Below, in pieces: positions 32,940 through 42,649 of a DNA stretch of 64,000 bases; positions within the stretch are counted from its first letter, which is position 1, and every line of letters starts with the position of its first letter. The notes under the pieces are model-generated. The model worked only from the letters and a program-made list of their open reading frames with translations. It was not told where the DNA came from and did no database searches. Origin of the DNA: Macrothele yani. Lineage: Eukaryota > Arthropoda > Arachnida > Araneae > Macrothelidae. The DNA is taken from the NCBI GenBank assembly GCA_039090855.1, contig CM076990.1, positions 203,365,232 to 203,429,231 on the forward strand, read 5' to 3'. The translations under genes and the position numbers were made by a program.

Positions 32940-33299
32940 ATTGTTGCTGTGTGTACCATAATGATTTCAGAATTTTTGGAAATCTTAGCACAGCCAGAAT
33001 CGACCTTATTTCTCTACCTCGTAATATAATCCAACTGCATGACTGTCACTTCAAAAATTGATTGCCAACACTTTCAAGGCTCTGTCTTGCCTTGCAAACC
33101 ACCCGGTGATTTAAAGTCTCCACTTCTGACCAAGTAAGTTTCCAATATTTTTAGAGATAGATGTTCAACTGGAACTTGTATTTATACATTGACAGAATAT
33201 CTGCTTCAGCTTTTTCCAAATGCAATAACTTGTGGCTCTTCACATATTGTGTCAGTACTGCAAATACTAAGTTGTGATTGATTTCATGCACAATAATTA
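32940..33299. other. Non-coding spacer
   Basis: No domain, repeat or RNA signature recognised. Confidence 0.35.
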
Positions 33300-33500
33300 A
33301 AGCAGGGCCTGCTTTCGAGCTGCTCCGATTATCGAGTGATCTGAGGCGTTGACCTCTGATCATTCGTCCGAGATGGGTCCCGGTTCGAGTCTCGCATGAG
33401 GCATGGGTAGTGTGTTTGTCCGACTGTGTAGCCTATCGCCTTTCCCTGGAACCCGTGTCCTCAAATTAAGTACGGGCAAATACTTATAGCTGCATGAATT
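33300..33500 (+). repeat. tRNA-derived SINE, forward copy, diverged
   Basis: Forward orientation. Degraded A-box region (GATTATCGAGTGATC), ATCATTCGTCCGAGATGGG and B box GGTTCGAGTCT, then the tail CTTTCCCTGGAACCCGTG and ACTTATAGCTGCATGAA. Diverged from the other copies. Confidence 0.8.
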
Positions 33501-33929
33501 GTTTATGCGCTATATTGTGCAAATCGCACTTAAGTCCTATGTTTGTAGTAGTGCCTGCCAGATTGAGAACAACTGTTTTTTCTCATTTCAAAACTATTTT
33601 ATTAATATCTACATTGGATAATCCTCCTAAAATTGTAATGCGCATATTATCACTGCAGGAATGTTACAGTTTAAAAAGGGGAAACACTCAGCATTGTTGA
33701 TTTTACTATTTTTGTCTTACCTTAGACATACCACTAGTCATTCAAGTACTTCGAACAGGGAATTTATGCACTATTTGACGTCATTTATAACTTCTCCAAG
33801 AAAGAGAGACCCAGCATGCATTGTAAAATGTTTGTAACTTCCTTGTTCACGTAATTTACCATAATGGTAAGCCCTTTCTTGAGATGTGGCATGAGGTTTT
33901 CAATGTGCCAAAGGTCAGCTTCTCATTTA
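33500..33929. other. Non-coding spacer
   Basis: AT-rich; nothing recognised. Confidence 0.35.
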
Positions 33930-34075
33930 CGACACAATCATCATATCAATCCATTGCCGGATAAAAGTCTCCCCAAATCTTTTCCATAAATTCTTTTTCT
34001 TGAGCCAGTTTCTTCCAAATCACTCCATCACGATTTCGAACTTTATCCACTCATCTCCCACATGGTCTTCTATGA
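33930..34075 (-). pseudogene. 3' tip of an RTE LINE
   Basis: The reverse strand reads GGAGATGAGTGGATAAA ... TGGAAGAAACTGGCTCAAGA ... GGATTGATATGATGATTGTG, matching the 3' end of the RTE at 24005-24140. It is a short dead-on-arrival copy of a related element. Confidence 0.7.
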
Positions 34076-34302
34076 TGTATGAAATGTTTAGAACATTACG
34101 GACACTTTTATCTTAACAGGCAATAGTGCCCTTGCTATATTATCTGTCTGTTCTAAGGCAAAAAAATCTTTAGATTTCGCATAATATTTACCTTTACCAT
34201 GTGCCTTCTTAGTTTCTGTTCGCTACTCTTGGGCGACGTCTTCTGTACCAAGTGCGTGGAGTACAGCGAACGATGTGCTCTACAATATTCTAGTTTGAAC
34301 AC

Positions 34303-34518
34303 TTTTTTTTTGGTTGAAGGTTTAATGACTACCGTGAGCAACTCAATGGGATGTAAGCAGTCGCTCGCCCCTAATTTAGGATCACTAGCTCCAGGGAAGG
34401 GATAGAGCCAGGGCCATAAGACAAACATAACAACTATGCCTCACAGGATTCGAACCCGGACACTTCTCGGACGAATGGTCATAAGCCAGCTCTTAGACCA
34501 TTGCGCCACCGGGGCGAC
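34303..34518 (-). repeat. tRNA-derived SINE
   Basis: Reverse copy with T-run at 34303, tail GACTACCGTGAGCAACTCAA, B box (reverse complement GGATTCGAACCC, 34448) and A box (GCGCCACC, about 34503). Target-site duplication TTTGAACACTT / TTTGAATACTT on the two sides. Confidence 0.9.
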
Positions 34519-34955
34519 TTTGAATACTTAGCTTCATGGAGTTCAACAATTCGTTCTGTCTGAAAAGCAGTGAACTGATAATACTGCTTCTGTACGTGAC
34601 TTTTGTTTCGGTGCAAGATTCTGTCTGACCCTGCTGGCTTCAACCTGTAGTATAATGTTTGAGTCCCCAATAAGGTTCCCCCATCACCACCATGGTGCAT
34701 ATAACTACACTGCTGGCCAATTGCTAAGGATGGATCAAAAACGGCTATATAGCGCATAAAAAAGTAAGTGTGGTTGGATGACAAGTGAAATAAAATAAAA
34801 CCAGAATGCCAGGACATTACAAGAAAGACAATTTATTGTGCTCTGAAATCCAGAAGGCTTTGGAACGTGTTCAAGGGACAAACAGGCCATTTTGTGCAGA
34901 ATACGTAAACCTGAAAAAATGCAATTACCGTCCGCCGGCGTTCCGGCGTAACATG

Positions 34956-35284
34956 TCAATACGGGATATGGCCACCATGGAGGGCGATGCACGATTCCAC
35001 ACGTCGTGTCATGCTTTGCTCAACATTATCAAGCAGCTGTTGGGGTAATTTATCCCATTCCTCTGTCAGTGCACGGATGAGGGTGTCCTTGTTTATTGGA
35101 GGGCATTGGCGACCAACAAGACTCCTCCCCAAAGCATCCCACACATTTTCAATGGGATTCAGATCTGGAGAACGTGCTGACCATACGAGGCGTTGAATAT
35201 CCTCGCTCTCAAGACACTCCTGGACAGCGACTGTTCGATGACATGTTGCGTTGTCGTCCATGAAAATGAATCTATCACCGACAG
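34956..35284 (-). pseudogene. Tc1-D transposase, C-terminal part
   Basis: About 110 codons with VGDRFIFMDDNATCH (second Asp), SARSPDLNPIENVWDALG (third position) and ending CIALHGGHIPY. It is severed from its N-terminal half (42650-43353) by the LTR retrotransposon, which entered at the codons for AVGDRF. Confidence 0.95.
35280..35284 (+). repeat. Target-site duplication GACAG (left)
   Basis: Matches 42645-42649. In Tc1-C the uninterrupted sequence reads ACCGACAGCACCACGG on the same strand, so GACAG was copied on insertion. Confidence 0.95.
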
Positions 35285-36085
35285 TGTAAGGGTCGCCCGC
35301 AATCGAACTGTCAATTATGAATTTATGTACTTTTAATATTGTGATGAACACGTGCGGACGGACGTTTCATTCCGCCATTTTGTTGTTTCAGATAAGAACT
35401 GATATTTTTCACCACCCACGTGGTACGATTTTAATCCTATGGGGGATTAAGAGAGGGGTGCATGAACACTTGGGGCATCTGACCTTGAAGAGTCAGCTGC
35501 TCGAGTGCTTCTGTTAAACAAGTTGTCATTCTGCTTTTGTATACGTGCAAGGTTGTAATCCCCTGCGGGTATCCGACGACATTCCTGAGTACAGGTATTT
35601 CACGTGCTGACCGGGAAAACCAGTTTTTTCTTGCGCATGAGTGATAGAGGACAGAAAGGGCGAGGAGGATTAAGTGAGACAGTTGAGCTTCGGTCGTCAA
35701 GGAGAGAGGGTCCTGGTTTGGACACCGGTTTCTGACGGAAGGACTGCGGTTATCGCAGACGTGCAGCGTGGTGAACGGGAAGGAGGATTCCTTCGTCCAC
35801 CGGGTATCGCGGAAAGAATTGTGGAAAGGTAGCACGTGGTCAGCACGGGAACCTGAGCGGAAAATCATCGGAAACCCGTGAAGCAAATGTTATCGGAATA
35901 ATAAAGTCTTGTTGTTGGTTTTATTTCCGTGTACTGGACTGAGTTTGTCGAGGTAATTATTCTTCTACACAAGGACGCCTTCAGCCGCCTTGATAGCCAG
36001 ATCGTATAGTAAAGGCGAGGCGGTAGCTCGCTATACGGCGGGAAACAAAAGGTATTATCTAAGAATTGATATGTCTGGCCCTACA
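35285..36085 (+). repeat. 5' LTR, 801 bp
   Basis: Begins TGTAAGGGTCGCCCGC and ends GGCCCTACA. It contains AATAAA at 35900-35905, a likely poly(A) signal defining the R/U5 side. The open frame on its reverse strand (149 codons) is shared with the 3' LTR and has no known domain, so I do not call it a gene. The single difference seen is GCATGAGTG here versus GCATGCGTG in the 3' LTR. Confidence 0.97.
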
Positions 36086-36096
36086 GCCAGATAAAG

Positions 36097-36114
36097 TGGC
36101 GCAGTCGGCAGGAT
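36097..36114 (+). other. Primer-binding site, probably tRNA-Ser
   Basis: TGGCGCAGTCGGCAGGAT lies 11 bases after the LTR. Its complement ends ...CGACTGCGCCA, which fits the 3' end of an arthropod-type tRNA-Ser (acceptor stem GCAGTCG). Reverse transcription of the element would start here. The tRNA identity is from memory of the stem, not a search. Confidence 0.7.
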
Positions 36115-36884
36115 CAGCCTGAAAGCGAGCTCATGAATGACGTGAATGGCAACACGTGTGAAGAAGGAACAACGGACTTTTTGTGAAAATTCCTGTGACC
36201 GAATGACAGAACTCTGACGACGTACCGACCGGAAGAAAGAGACACCAGCGTGCTAGCCGAGATAAGGCATCCATCGTGTCGACCGAGACAAAGACAGTGT
36301 GCACCTCAGCGTACGGAAATCCCAAGCAGGACGAGGACTTACAAGCAAGACAAGAGAAGAAGCCTGAGTGCTCCGGTAACGTACCACATTTTTTTGAGAT
36401 TATTTCTGTGTCTTTGCCTGTGCATTTGGTATAATTTAGGGTTAAGAGTAGAAGTTCTCATCATGGTACTAGAAAGGAAAGGGAAAGCTAATAATTAGAT
36501 ATTCTCAGAGTAAAGCATTGTAAAGTAAAATTTTGTAACAGTTAATTTTATGCCAGTTGCTAGAGAATGCGAAGTGTCAAAATATTTTCATAAAGTAATA
36601 AGTGTTTAGATAAGTCGAGATTTCATGTTTACGATTTAAGAAATTTGAAGCTAAAATAGCTTAGTGATTTTTTTTTACGTGTAGCGAAAGAGGCAGAAGG
36701 AATATAAGTATTCTGAGTAAAACAGGATAATAGATGTTCGGGTAATGCATGAAGGTAGAGATAGGTTAGAAACAAAACAAGAAGCAGATTAACCTTCGAT
36801 GATTTAATGCGGAAGTTTGCATGATTTCTTTTCTTATTTCTTTGCATGAGTGTATTTTTTGAATGTGTATTGTAGTGTATTATC
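36115..36884 (+). other. Untranslated leader of the LTR retrotransposon
   Basis: About 770 bases between the primer-binding site and the gag start, with short open frames only. It would hold the packaging signal by analogy. No motif identified. Confidence 0.6.
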
Positions 36885-38942
36885 ATGACTGAGCTTTTGG
36901 AAGGGAAAGTTGAGGATAATTTAGACGCGGACAACGAAGAGAATAGTATTCTTAACGTTTCAGAATTAGATTCTAGTAAAGAAGTAAGCATTAATATGGA
37001 AGACAAGAAAAATAATCCAGCTAGAATGGAATGGGAACTTAAATTTAAAATGCTTGAGATAGAAGAGAGAAAGGCTGAGAGGGAACAAAGAATGCTAGAA
37101 TTACAATTAGCGGATAGGAAAGAAGAAAGGGAATTTGAGTTAAGAAAATTAGAATTAATTAATGAGAAAGAGAAGGAGTCTATTAAAAGTAAAAATGAGG
37201 GTAAGTTGGCCGACTACATGATAATCTTAGAAAGAACTTTACCCAGAAATCCCAGTAAGCCGGAAGAAATTCTGGACTTCTTTGATTCGTTAGAAAGGGC
37301 ATTTGTATTACACTCAGTACCGGAAGAAATGAAAGGTCGTTTGGTGATAGCCTTATTCAATTCAGAATGTGTGAACCACTTATTTCGTCGTTTGACTATA
37401 GAGCAGTACGATAAGTACGAAATAGTTAAGGAGGCAATTTTGGTGGAATGCCATTTGACTCCGCATATTTATTTGAAACAATTTGAGAATATTAGTAAGA
37501 ACAAAGGGGAAAGCTACTTGCAGTTAGCGGGACGTATTAAGAGGACCCTAACATACTACATCAACAGTAGTGAAGTGAAAGAATTCGATCAGTTGGTCAA
37601 TTTGTTGGTATGCGACAAATTCAAAACTTTGTTGTCCCCAGAACTGAAGACCTACATTCTTCAAAGAGGTTCCGTAGGGAAGTTAGTTCCTTCGACAGAA
37701 TTAGGAGAACTTTGTGATTTATACGAAAGTCACGTGGGAGCTATGGGAATAGAAGTAGGAAGATACAAACCCAGTCATCCCTCGGGAACGTATTTCAAAG
37801 GAGGTCAATCAGAAGCCGGGAAGAAGGGAAGTTTTCAGACAGGCGGAAATCAATTGAAAGGAAAGTTTTCCGGGACAGATCAGAGCGTCGGACATAAGCC
37901 AGGTTATTCAGCAGCGAGGTCTATGGTAGGGAATCCTAGTTTGGATAAGGGAATTATATGCTTTAGATGTGGAGTAGTGGGGCACCGTAAAGCAAATTGT
38001 AACCAGAAGGCATCCCAGAGTACTCCCAGCTCTTACTCTCAGAATTGGAGGAAAGATCCCCCAAATAAGGTAAACAGAGTAGCGATGGGACAAAAGAGAG
38101 CCGAAGATGTTTCAGAGAGAAGGATAGAGCCGGTAGAGATAAGTGATGATAAAAGAATGACAGCTAAGGTAGATAGAGTTTTAGGCCAAGAAGGAAGTCA
38201 GAACGAGGTAATAGAAATTCCGGTAGGAGAAGTGAAGAGGGTTAAGTCGGAATGCGGAAAGAGCACCGAAATCCTTATTGACTCAGGCGCGGAGGTGAGT
38301 TGTGTAAGAGGAGGGTTACTTGGCGAAGAGCTGTTGGAACCAAAGGGTAGAATAATTTTAAGAGGCTTCGATGGTAGTAAGGGAGAGTTTGTCATTAAAC
38401 AATTGAATCTCCGATTAGATGAAGAGGGATTAGAAACAGGAGAAGCGCCAGAAAGTTTTTGTGAAGTGGTGTGTGCAATTGTTCCTAATCTGGTAAACAG
38501 GGTAATTATAGCACCGGAGGATTACCAGCGAATGAAAATTTTAAGGGAAGCGACCCCAATGTGGGCAACCTCGTATGAAAAGGTGTTAGAGTTAGGGAAT
38601 AGGCCGGATGTGCATCCACAATCTGAGACTGGCGAAGCGCTAATCGAAGGGGAGGATATTCTAGGAATTGAAAGCCCTGCGATCACAGATATTTCAGCGG
38701 AGGAGGAGCAAGCGCGCTTAGTTGGTGGAACGTGGCTTGAAGAGCAAAATAGCCCCAGAATTTTAGCGCTCAGTGCTAAAGCCGGCAAGGAAAATCAGCG
38801 AGAGCAACAGCAGGCCGACCAATTAGGGCAGGCCGACCAGCTAGCGAGGGAACAGGAGATAGCGTTACTGATTTGGATACGAGTGAAGCTCAGGAGAGTT
38901 CAGACAGACGCTTGTTTACAGAGCAACAAAAGAGGTGTGTGA
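36885..38942 (+). CDS. Gag-protease polyprotein of the LTR retrotransposon
   Basis: 685 codons from ATG at 36885. Residues about 45-110 are strongly charged and heptad-like (coiled coil). Residues about 110-300 form the capsid-like region (FFDSLERAFVLHSVPE, LAGRIKRTL). A CCHC zinc knuckle, CFRCGVVGHRKANC, sits at 359-372. The aspartic protease active site LIDSGAEVSC has its catalytic Asp at 466, and the flap-like RGFDGSKGE follows. The frame runs on past the protease to 38942. The next frame (-1) is open from 38780, so a -1 frameshift somewhere in 38780-38942 would make Gag-Pol; I found no textbook slippery heptamer there. Forms virus-like particles and cuts the polyprotein, by family knowledge. 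Confidence 0.92.
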   Translation: MTELLEGKVEDNLDADNEENSILNVSELDSSKEVSINMEDKKNNPARMEWELKFKMLEIEERKAEREQRMLELQLADRKEEREFELRKLELINEKEKESIKSKNEGKLADYMIILERTLPRNPSKPEEILDFFDSLERAFVLHSVPEEMKGRLVIALFNSECVNHLFRRLTIEQYDKYEIVKEAILVECHLTPHIYLKQFENISKNKGESYLQLAGRIKRTLTYYINSSEVKEFDQLVNLLVCDKFKTLLSPELKTYILQRGSVGKLVPSTELGELCDLYESHVGAMGIEVGRYKPSHPSGTYFKGGQSEAGKKGSFQTGGNQLKGKFSGTDQSVGHKPGYSAARSMVGNPSLDKGIICFRCGVVGHRKANCNQKASQSTPSSYSQNWRKDPPNKVNRVAMGQKRAEDVSERRIEPVEISDDKRMTAKVDRVLGQEGSQNEVIEIPVGEVKRVKSECGKSTEILIDSGAEVSCVRGGLLGEELLEPKGRIILRGFDGSKGEFVIKQLNLRLDEEGLETGEAPESFCEVVCAIVPNLVNRVIIAPEDYQRMKILREATPMWATSYEKVLELGNRPDVHPQSETGEALIEGEDILGIESPAITDISAEEEQARLVGGTWLEEQNSPRILALSAKAGKENQREQQQADQLGQADQLAREQEIALLIWIRVKLRRVQTDACLQSNKRGV

Positions 38943-39310
38943 CGTTAGTAGCCACTAGGAATGAGGCGGAAAATGGCAGAGGTGGTTATCTCTATACGGA
39001 TGGAATGTTGTATCATCGGGAGCAAGTGTTGGGACAGGTTACGCTACAATTGGTAGTTCCTGAAGAGCGGAGGGCGCAAGTGTTAAAGCTGGCACACGAT
39101 TCGGTTTTTGGCGCGCATTTAGGCCACAAGAAGACCCTAGAGCGGATTAGATATTCTTTCTACTGGCCTACCTTGAAGAAAGATGTGCGTAGATATTGTG
39201 ATGTATGCGAAGCGTGTCAGTTGAGACGTCCCATCACGAGGGCAGACAGGGTTCCGATTGAGGCAGTTAGGAGACCCCCAGACCATTTCAGGTTGTTAAT
39301 GTGGACTTAA
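38780..39310 (+). CDS. Pol, N-terminal integrase zinc finger (in -1 frame)
   Basis: Open from 38780 in the -1 frame to a stop at 39308-39310. It carries the retroviral-type H2C2 integrase finger: AHDSVFGAHLGHKKT, then FYWPTLKKDVRRYCDVC and EACQ (about 39090-39225). It directly follows the protease with no room for RT, so integrase is first in pol. The integrase core continues in yet another frame from 39271, and the change probably lies in the CCCCC run at 39275-39279. This could be a one-base indel or a sequencing error in a run. A programmed signal is less likely. Confidence 0.85.
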   Translation, partial: SRQGKSARATAGRPIRAGRPASEGTGDSVTDLDTSEAQESSDRRLFTEQQKRCVTLVATRNEAENGRGGYLYTDGMLYHREQVLGQVTLQLVVPEERRAQVLKLAHDSVFGAHLGHKKTLERIRYSFYWPTLKKDVRRYCDVCEACQLRRPITRADRVPIEAVRRPPDHFRLLMWT

Positions 39311-41643
39311 TCGGACCGATTGAACCACCGTCGAGCAAGGGTCACCGGTGGATATTAGTGATGGTAGATCAGCATACTAGGTGGCCGGAAGCCGTATGTC
39401 TGACTTCATTGAATGCCCGGAGCACGTGCGACGCACTACTGGAAATTTTTCAGCGCACAGGGATTCCGGAGGTAGTAGCGATGGACCGGGGCACAAATTT
39501 TGTGTCGGGGTTGACACAAGAGATCCTAAGGCGTCTAGGGTCGACTCCTAGGTTCTCCGTCCCGGGAAATCCCGCCTCGAACGGTCTTGTCGAGCGATTC
39601 AACAGAGTTTTGAAAGGAATGCTGCATCATGTGATAAGGGAGGAGCCTCGGCAGTGGCATAAGGCTTTACCATATTTATTATGGGCCTATAGAGAGGTTC
39701 CCAATGTTACAACGGGCGCGGCCCCGTTTCAGTTGCTATATGGGCGAGAGCCCATTGGACCGCTGGCCATTCTGAAGAAAAATTGGGCGGGGGAATGTAG
39801 GCTGCCCGTTGGCATATCAGTATCAGCGGAGCAGTACCTGCAGCAAATGAAGGAGCGCATGGAGAAGGCGGCTCAGCAAGTGGAGGAGGTGGCGGTGGAA
39901 CAGCAGCGACGGTATACGTCGTATTATAACCGTCGGCTGCGACAGAGGTCCTTTCAAGTGGGAGACCAGGTGATAGCCCTGATCCCGGACTCCAAGAACA
40001 AGGTGTATGCTAGGTGGACCGGCCCAGTACACATAACTGAGAAACGGGGGTCCAATAGCTATGTAGTTGAACTAGGAAACGGGCAGTTTCGGCATGTACA
40101 CGTGGGGAAGCTAAGAGAGTTTAAGCCCCGGATCAGTGTAGTCGGAGTGATTTTTGAGACCGATGAGGAGTTCGGCAAAATTAAGGAGGCTCCGGTGAGG
40201 AAAACAGAGGAAGCAAAAGAACCTGAGGAAATCAGGATAGATAGGGAGAGGATAACTCGGGAGCAACTTAGGGAGTTACAGGAGCTGGTGAACAGCTCGA
40301 AGAAGTTCTTTTCGGGAGAAGTGGGAGAGACGTCAGTGGGGAAGCACGCAATTACACTCAAGCCGGAAAGCGTACTTCGTACCCAGCACAGGTACAAGGT
40401 GCCACAATCGATGCAGAAAGCAGTGGAGAGCCAGATCCAGGAGTTGTGGGATCGTGGGATGATTGAAGAATCAAAAGAAGAGTATAGTCATCCGGTAGTA
40501 TGCGTGGCTAAGAAAAATGGAGAGGTTCGGATGTGTGTAGATTACAGAATGTTAAATTCTCACACTGTTCCGGACGCATTTCCGATGTCTCATATCCCAG
40601 ATTTGTTGGCGAAGGTGGGGGCAGCCCGGTATATTACTACGCTTGATATGTTAAAGGGGTACTATCAAATCCCAATGGACCCCGACAGTAGAAAGTATAC
40701 CACTTTTGCAACGCATAAGGGGCTCTATCAATGGAAAGTAATGCCCTTTGGGTTATCAGGAGCGGCGGCTACTTTTCAGAGAGCCATGAATAAGGTTTTG
40801 ACCCCGCACCAAGACTATGCGATAGCGTACCTGGACGACGTGGCTATTTTTTCTGGCTCATGGGAGGAGCATTTGAAACATTTGAAAGGAGTAATTGAAA
40901 GTTTGGAGGCGGCAGGCTTTACGGGAAATTTGAACAAATGCTGTTTCGCCCGTACGGAGGTGAATTACTTAGGGCACGTGGTCGGCTCGGGTCATCACCG
41001 GCCGGACCCCGAGAAATTACAGGCCATCAGGGACCTTTTGCCCCCTCAGACAAAAAAGGAAATACGTAGCTTTTTGGGATTATGTGGGTATTACCGTGAT
41101 TACGTACCTAACTTCGCAAAGATAGCTAAACCTTTAACAGATTGTACAGGGAAAAGGGCGGCAGATAGGGTAGTTTGGTCGGAAAAGTTGGAGGAATCAT
41201 TCAGGACTCTGAAGGAAAATTTGTGTAAGGCACCGGTATTAAACACCCCGGATTTCAGTAAGCATTTTATCTTACACACGGATGCGAGTTCCTTTGCGGT
41301 GGCATGTTGTTTGAGTCAGAGGGATGAGGAAGGCAACATTAGGCCAGTGGCCTATGCTAGCAAAAAATTAAATGGGACGCAAGCCAGATGGGCGGTCAGC
41401 CATCAGGAGGCGTACGCCATAGTATGGGGTTTGCAAAGGTTTGAAGGGTGGATTTTCGGTAACCGGGTCGAAATTATGTCCGATCACAACCCCCTTACTT
41501 TTCTCACCCGTTCCGCATCGCAAAGTTCAAAATTACAGCGTTGGAGTATGGCTATTTCCCAATTTAATTTATCCATATCTCATGTCGCGGGCAAACTAAT
41601 TCCTCACGCCGATGCGTTGTCAAGACTCAGTTTTAAAGAGTAG
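39271..41643 (+). CDS. Pol: integrase core, reverse transcriptase and RNase H
   Basis: One unbroken frame of about 790 codons. Integrase core: D in VDLIGPI (39304), D in AMDRGTNF (39484), E in GLVERFN (39592), a D-D-35-E spacing. A GPY-like module follows (YARWTGPVHITEKRG, about 40010). Then comes the RT: ESQIQELWDRGMIEES, CVDYRMLN, LDMLKGYYQIPM, VMPFGLSGAAATFQ, catalytic YLDD (40828-40839) and YLGHVV. The RNase H tail has LHTDASSFAV, HQEAYAI and MSDHNPL (catalytic D, E, D), ending near HADALSRL. Integrase and RT are therefore covalently in the order IN-RT-RH, the reverse of usual Ty3/gypsy. Confidence 0.95.
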   Translation, partial: ETPRPFQVVNVDLIGPIEPPSSKGHRWILVMVDQHTRWPEAVCLTSLNARSTCDALLEIFQRTGIPEVVAMDRGTNFVSGLTQEILRRLGSTPRFSVPGNPASNGLVERFNRVLKGMLHHVIREEPRQWHKALPYLLWAYREVPNVTTGAAPFQLLYGREPIGPLAILKKNWAGECRLPVGISVSAEQYLQQMKERMEKAAQQVEEVAVEQQRRYTSYYNRRLRQRSFQVGDQVIALIPDSKNKVYARWTGPVHITEKRGSNSYVVELGNGQFRHVHVGKLREFKPRISVVGVIFETDEEFGKIKEAPVRKTEEAKEPEEIRIDRERITREQLRELQELVNSSKKFFSGEVGETSVGKHAITLKPESVLRTQHRYKVPQSMQKAVESQIQELWDRGMIEESKEEYSHPVVCVAKKNGEVRMCVDYRMLNSHTVPDAFPMSHIPDLLAKVGAARYITTLDMLKGYYQIPMDPDSRKYTTFATHKGLYQWKVMPFGLSGAAATFQRAMNKVLTPHQDYAIAYLDDVAIFSGSWEEHLKHLKGVIESLEAAGFTGNLNKCCFARTEVNYLGHVVGSGHHRPDPEKLQAIRDLLPPQTKKEIRSFLGLCGYYRDYVPNFAKIAKPLTDCTGKRAADRVVWSEKLEESFRTLKENLCKAPVLNTPDFSKHFILHTDASSFAVACCLSQRDEEGNIRPVAYASKKLNGTQARWAVSHQEAYAIVWGLQRFEGWIFGNRVEIMSDHNPLTFLTRSASQSSKLQRWSMAISQFNLSISHVAGKLIPHADALSRLSFKE

Positions 41644-41833
41644 GGCAGCGCCATGGTGAGAATATTTCACGGCACAGGTGGAGATCCACAGAAGGTCTCA
41701 GGGTGGTACAAGTGTATATGTTACATAACGTGCGAGAAGTGAAAAAGTGTATTATGTTGTGTCACCCAAGATCTGCAAGCAAGGAAGAGACTGACTCGAG
41801 AATACGGCAAAAGACCGTATCTCTCGTTCATTT

Positions 41834-41843
41834 GGTGGGGGCC
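41834..41843 (+). other. Polypurine tract
   Basis: GGTGGGGGCC abuts the 3' LTR and would prime plus-strand DNA. It is short and ends in two C, which is slightly unusual. Confidence 0.7.
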
Positions 41844-42644
41844 TGTAAGGGTCGCCCGCAATCGAACTGTCAATTATGAATTTATGTACTTTTAATATTG
41901 TGATGAACACGTGCGGACGGACGTTTCATTCCGCCATTTTGTTGTTTCAGATAAGAACTGATATTTTTCACCACCCACGTGGTACGATTTTAATCCTATG
42001 GGGGATTAAGAGAGGGGTGCATGAACACTTGGGGCATCTGACCTTGAAGAGTCAGCTGCTCGAGTGCTTCTGTTAAACAAGTTGTCATTCTGCTTTTGTA
42101 TACGTGCAAGGTTGTAATCCCCTGCGGGTATCCGACGACATTCCTGAGTACAGGTATTTCACGTGCTGACCGGGAAAACCAGTTTTTTCTTGCGCATGCG
42201 TGATAGAGGACAGAAAGGGCGAGGAGGATTAAGTGAGACAGTTGAGCTTCGGTCGTCAAGGAGAGAGGGTCCTGGTTTGGACACCGGTTTCTGACGGAAG
42301 GACTGCGGTTATCGCAGACGTGCAGCGTGGTGAACGGGAAGGAGGATTCCTTCGTCCACCGGGTATCGCGGAAAGAATTGTGGAAAGGTAGCACGTGGTC
42401 AGCACGGGAACCTGAGCGGAAAATCATCGGAAACCCGTGAAGCAAATGTTATCGGAATAATAAAGTCTTGTTGTTGGTTTTATTTCCGTGTACTGGACTG
42501 AGTTTGTCGAGGTAATTATTCTTCTACACAAGGACGCCTTCAGCCGCCTTGATAGCCAGATCGTATAGTAAAGGCGAGGCGGTAGCTCGCTATACGGCGG
42601 GAAACAAAAGGTATTATCTAAGAATTGATATGTCTGGCCCTACA
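41844..42644 (+). repeat. 3' LTR, 801 bp
   Basis: Same length as the 5' LTR, with one substitution noticed near 42199. AATAAA at 42459-42464. Ends CCCTACA followed by target duplication GACAG. Confidence 0.97.
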
Positions 42645-42649
42645 GACAG

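Larger units (their letters stand above)
35285..42644 (+). mobile_element. Young Ty3/gypsy-type LTR retrotransposon with integrase before RT
   Basis: A 7,360-bp element with two 801-bp LTRs that differ by one base as far as I could compare by eye. LTR ends are TGTAAGGG...CCCTACA, with a 5-bp target duplication GACAG (35280-35284 and 42645-42649). In order: LTR, primer-binding site, leader, gag with a CCHC knuckle and aspartic protease, integrase zinc finger, integrase core, GPY-like region, reverse transcriptase, RNase H, polypurine tract, LTR. No envelope gene. The IN-before-RT order is that of Ty1/copia, but the RT and RNase H motifs are Ty3/gypsy-like, as in the Gmr1-like group. Confidence 0.95.

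Noticed and set aside
35437..35886. 149-codon reverse frame in the LTR (again at 41996-42445)
   Set aside because: Present only because the LTRs are duplicated; no domain, no start context, overlaps LTR signals.
36250..36498. 82-codon frame in the LTR element leader
   Set aside because: No domain or conserved signal; typical leader noise.
35285..42644. Endogenous retrovirus with envelope
   Set aside because: RNase H stop at 41643 is followed by only about 200 bases before the 3' LTR; no envelope frame.
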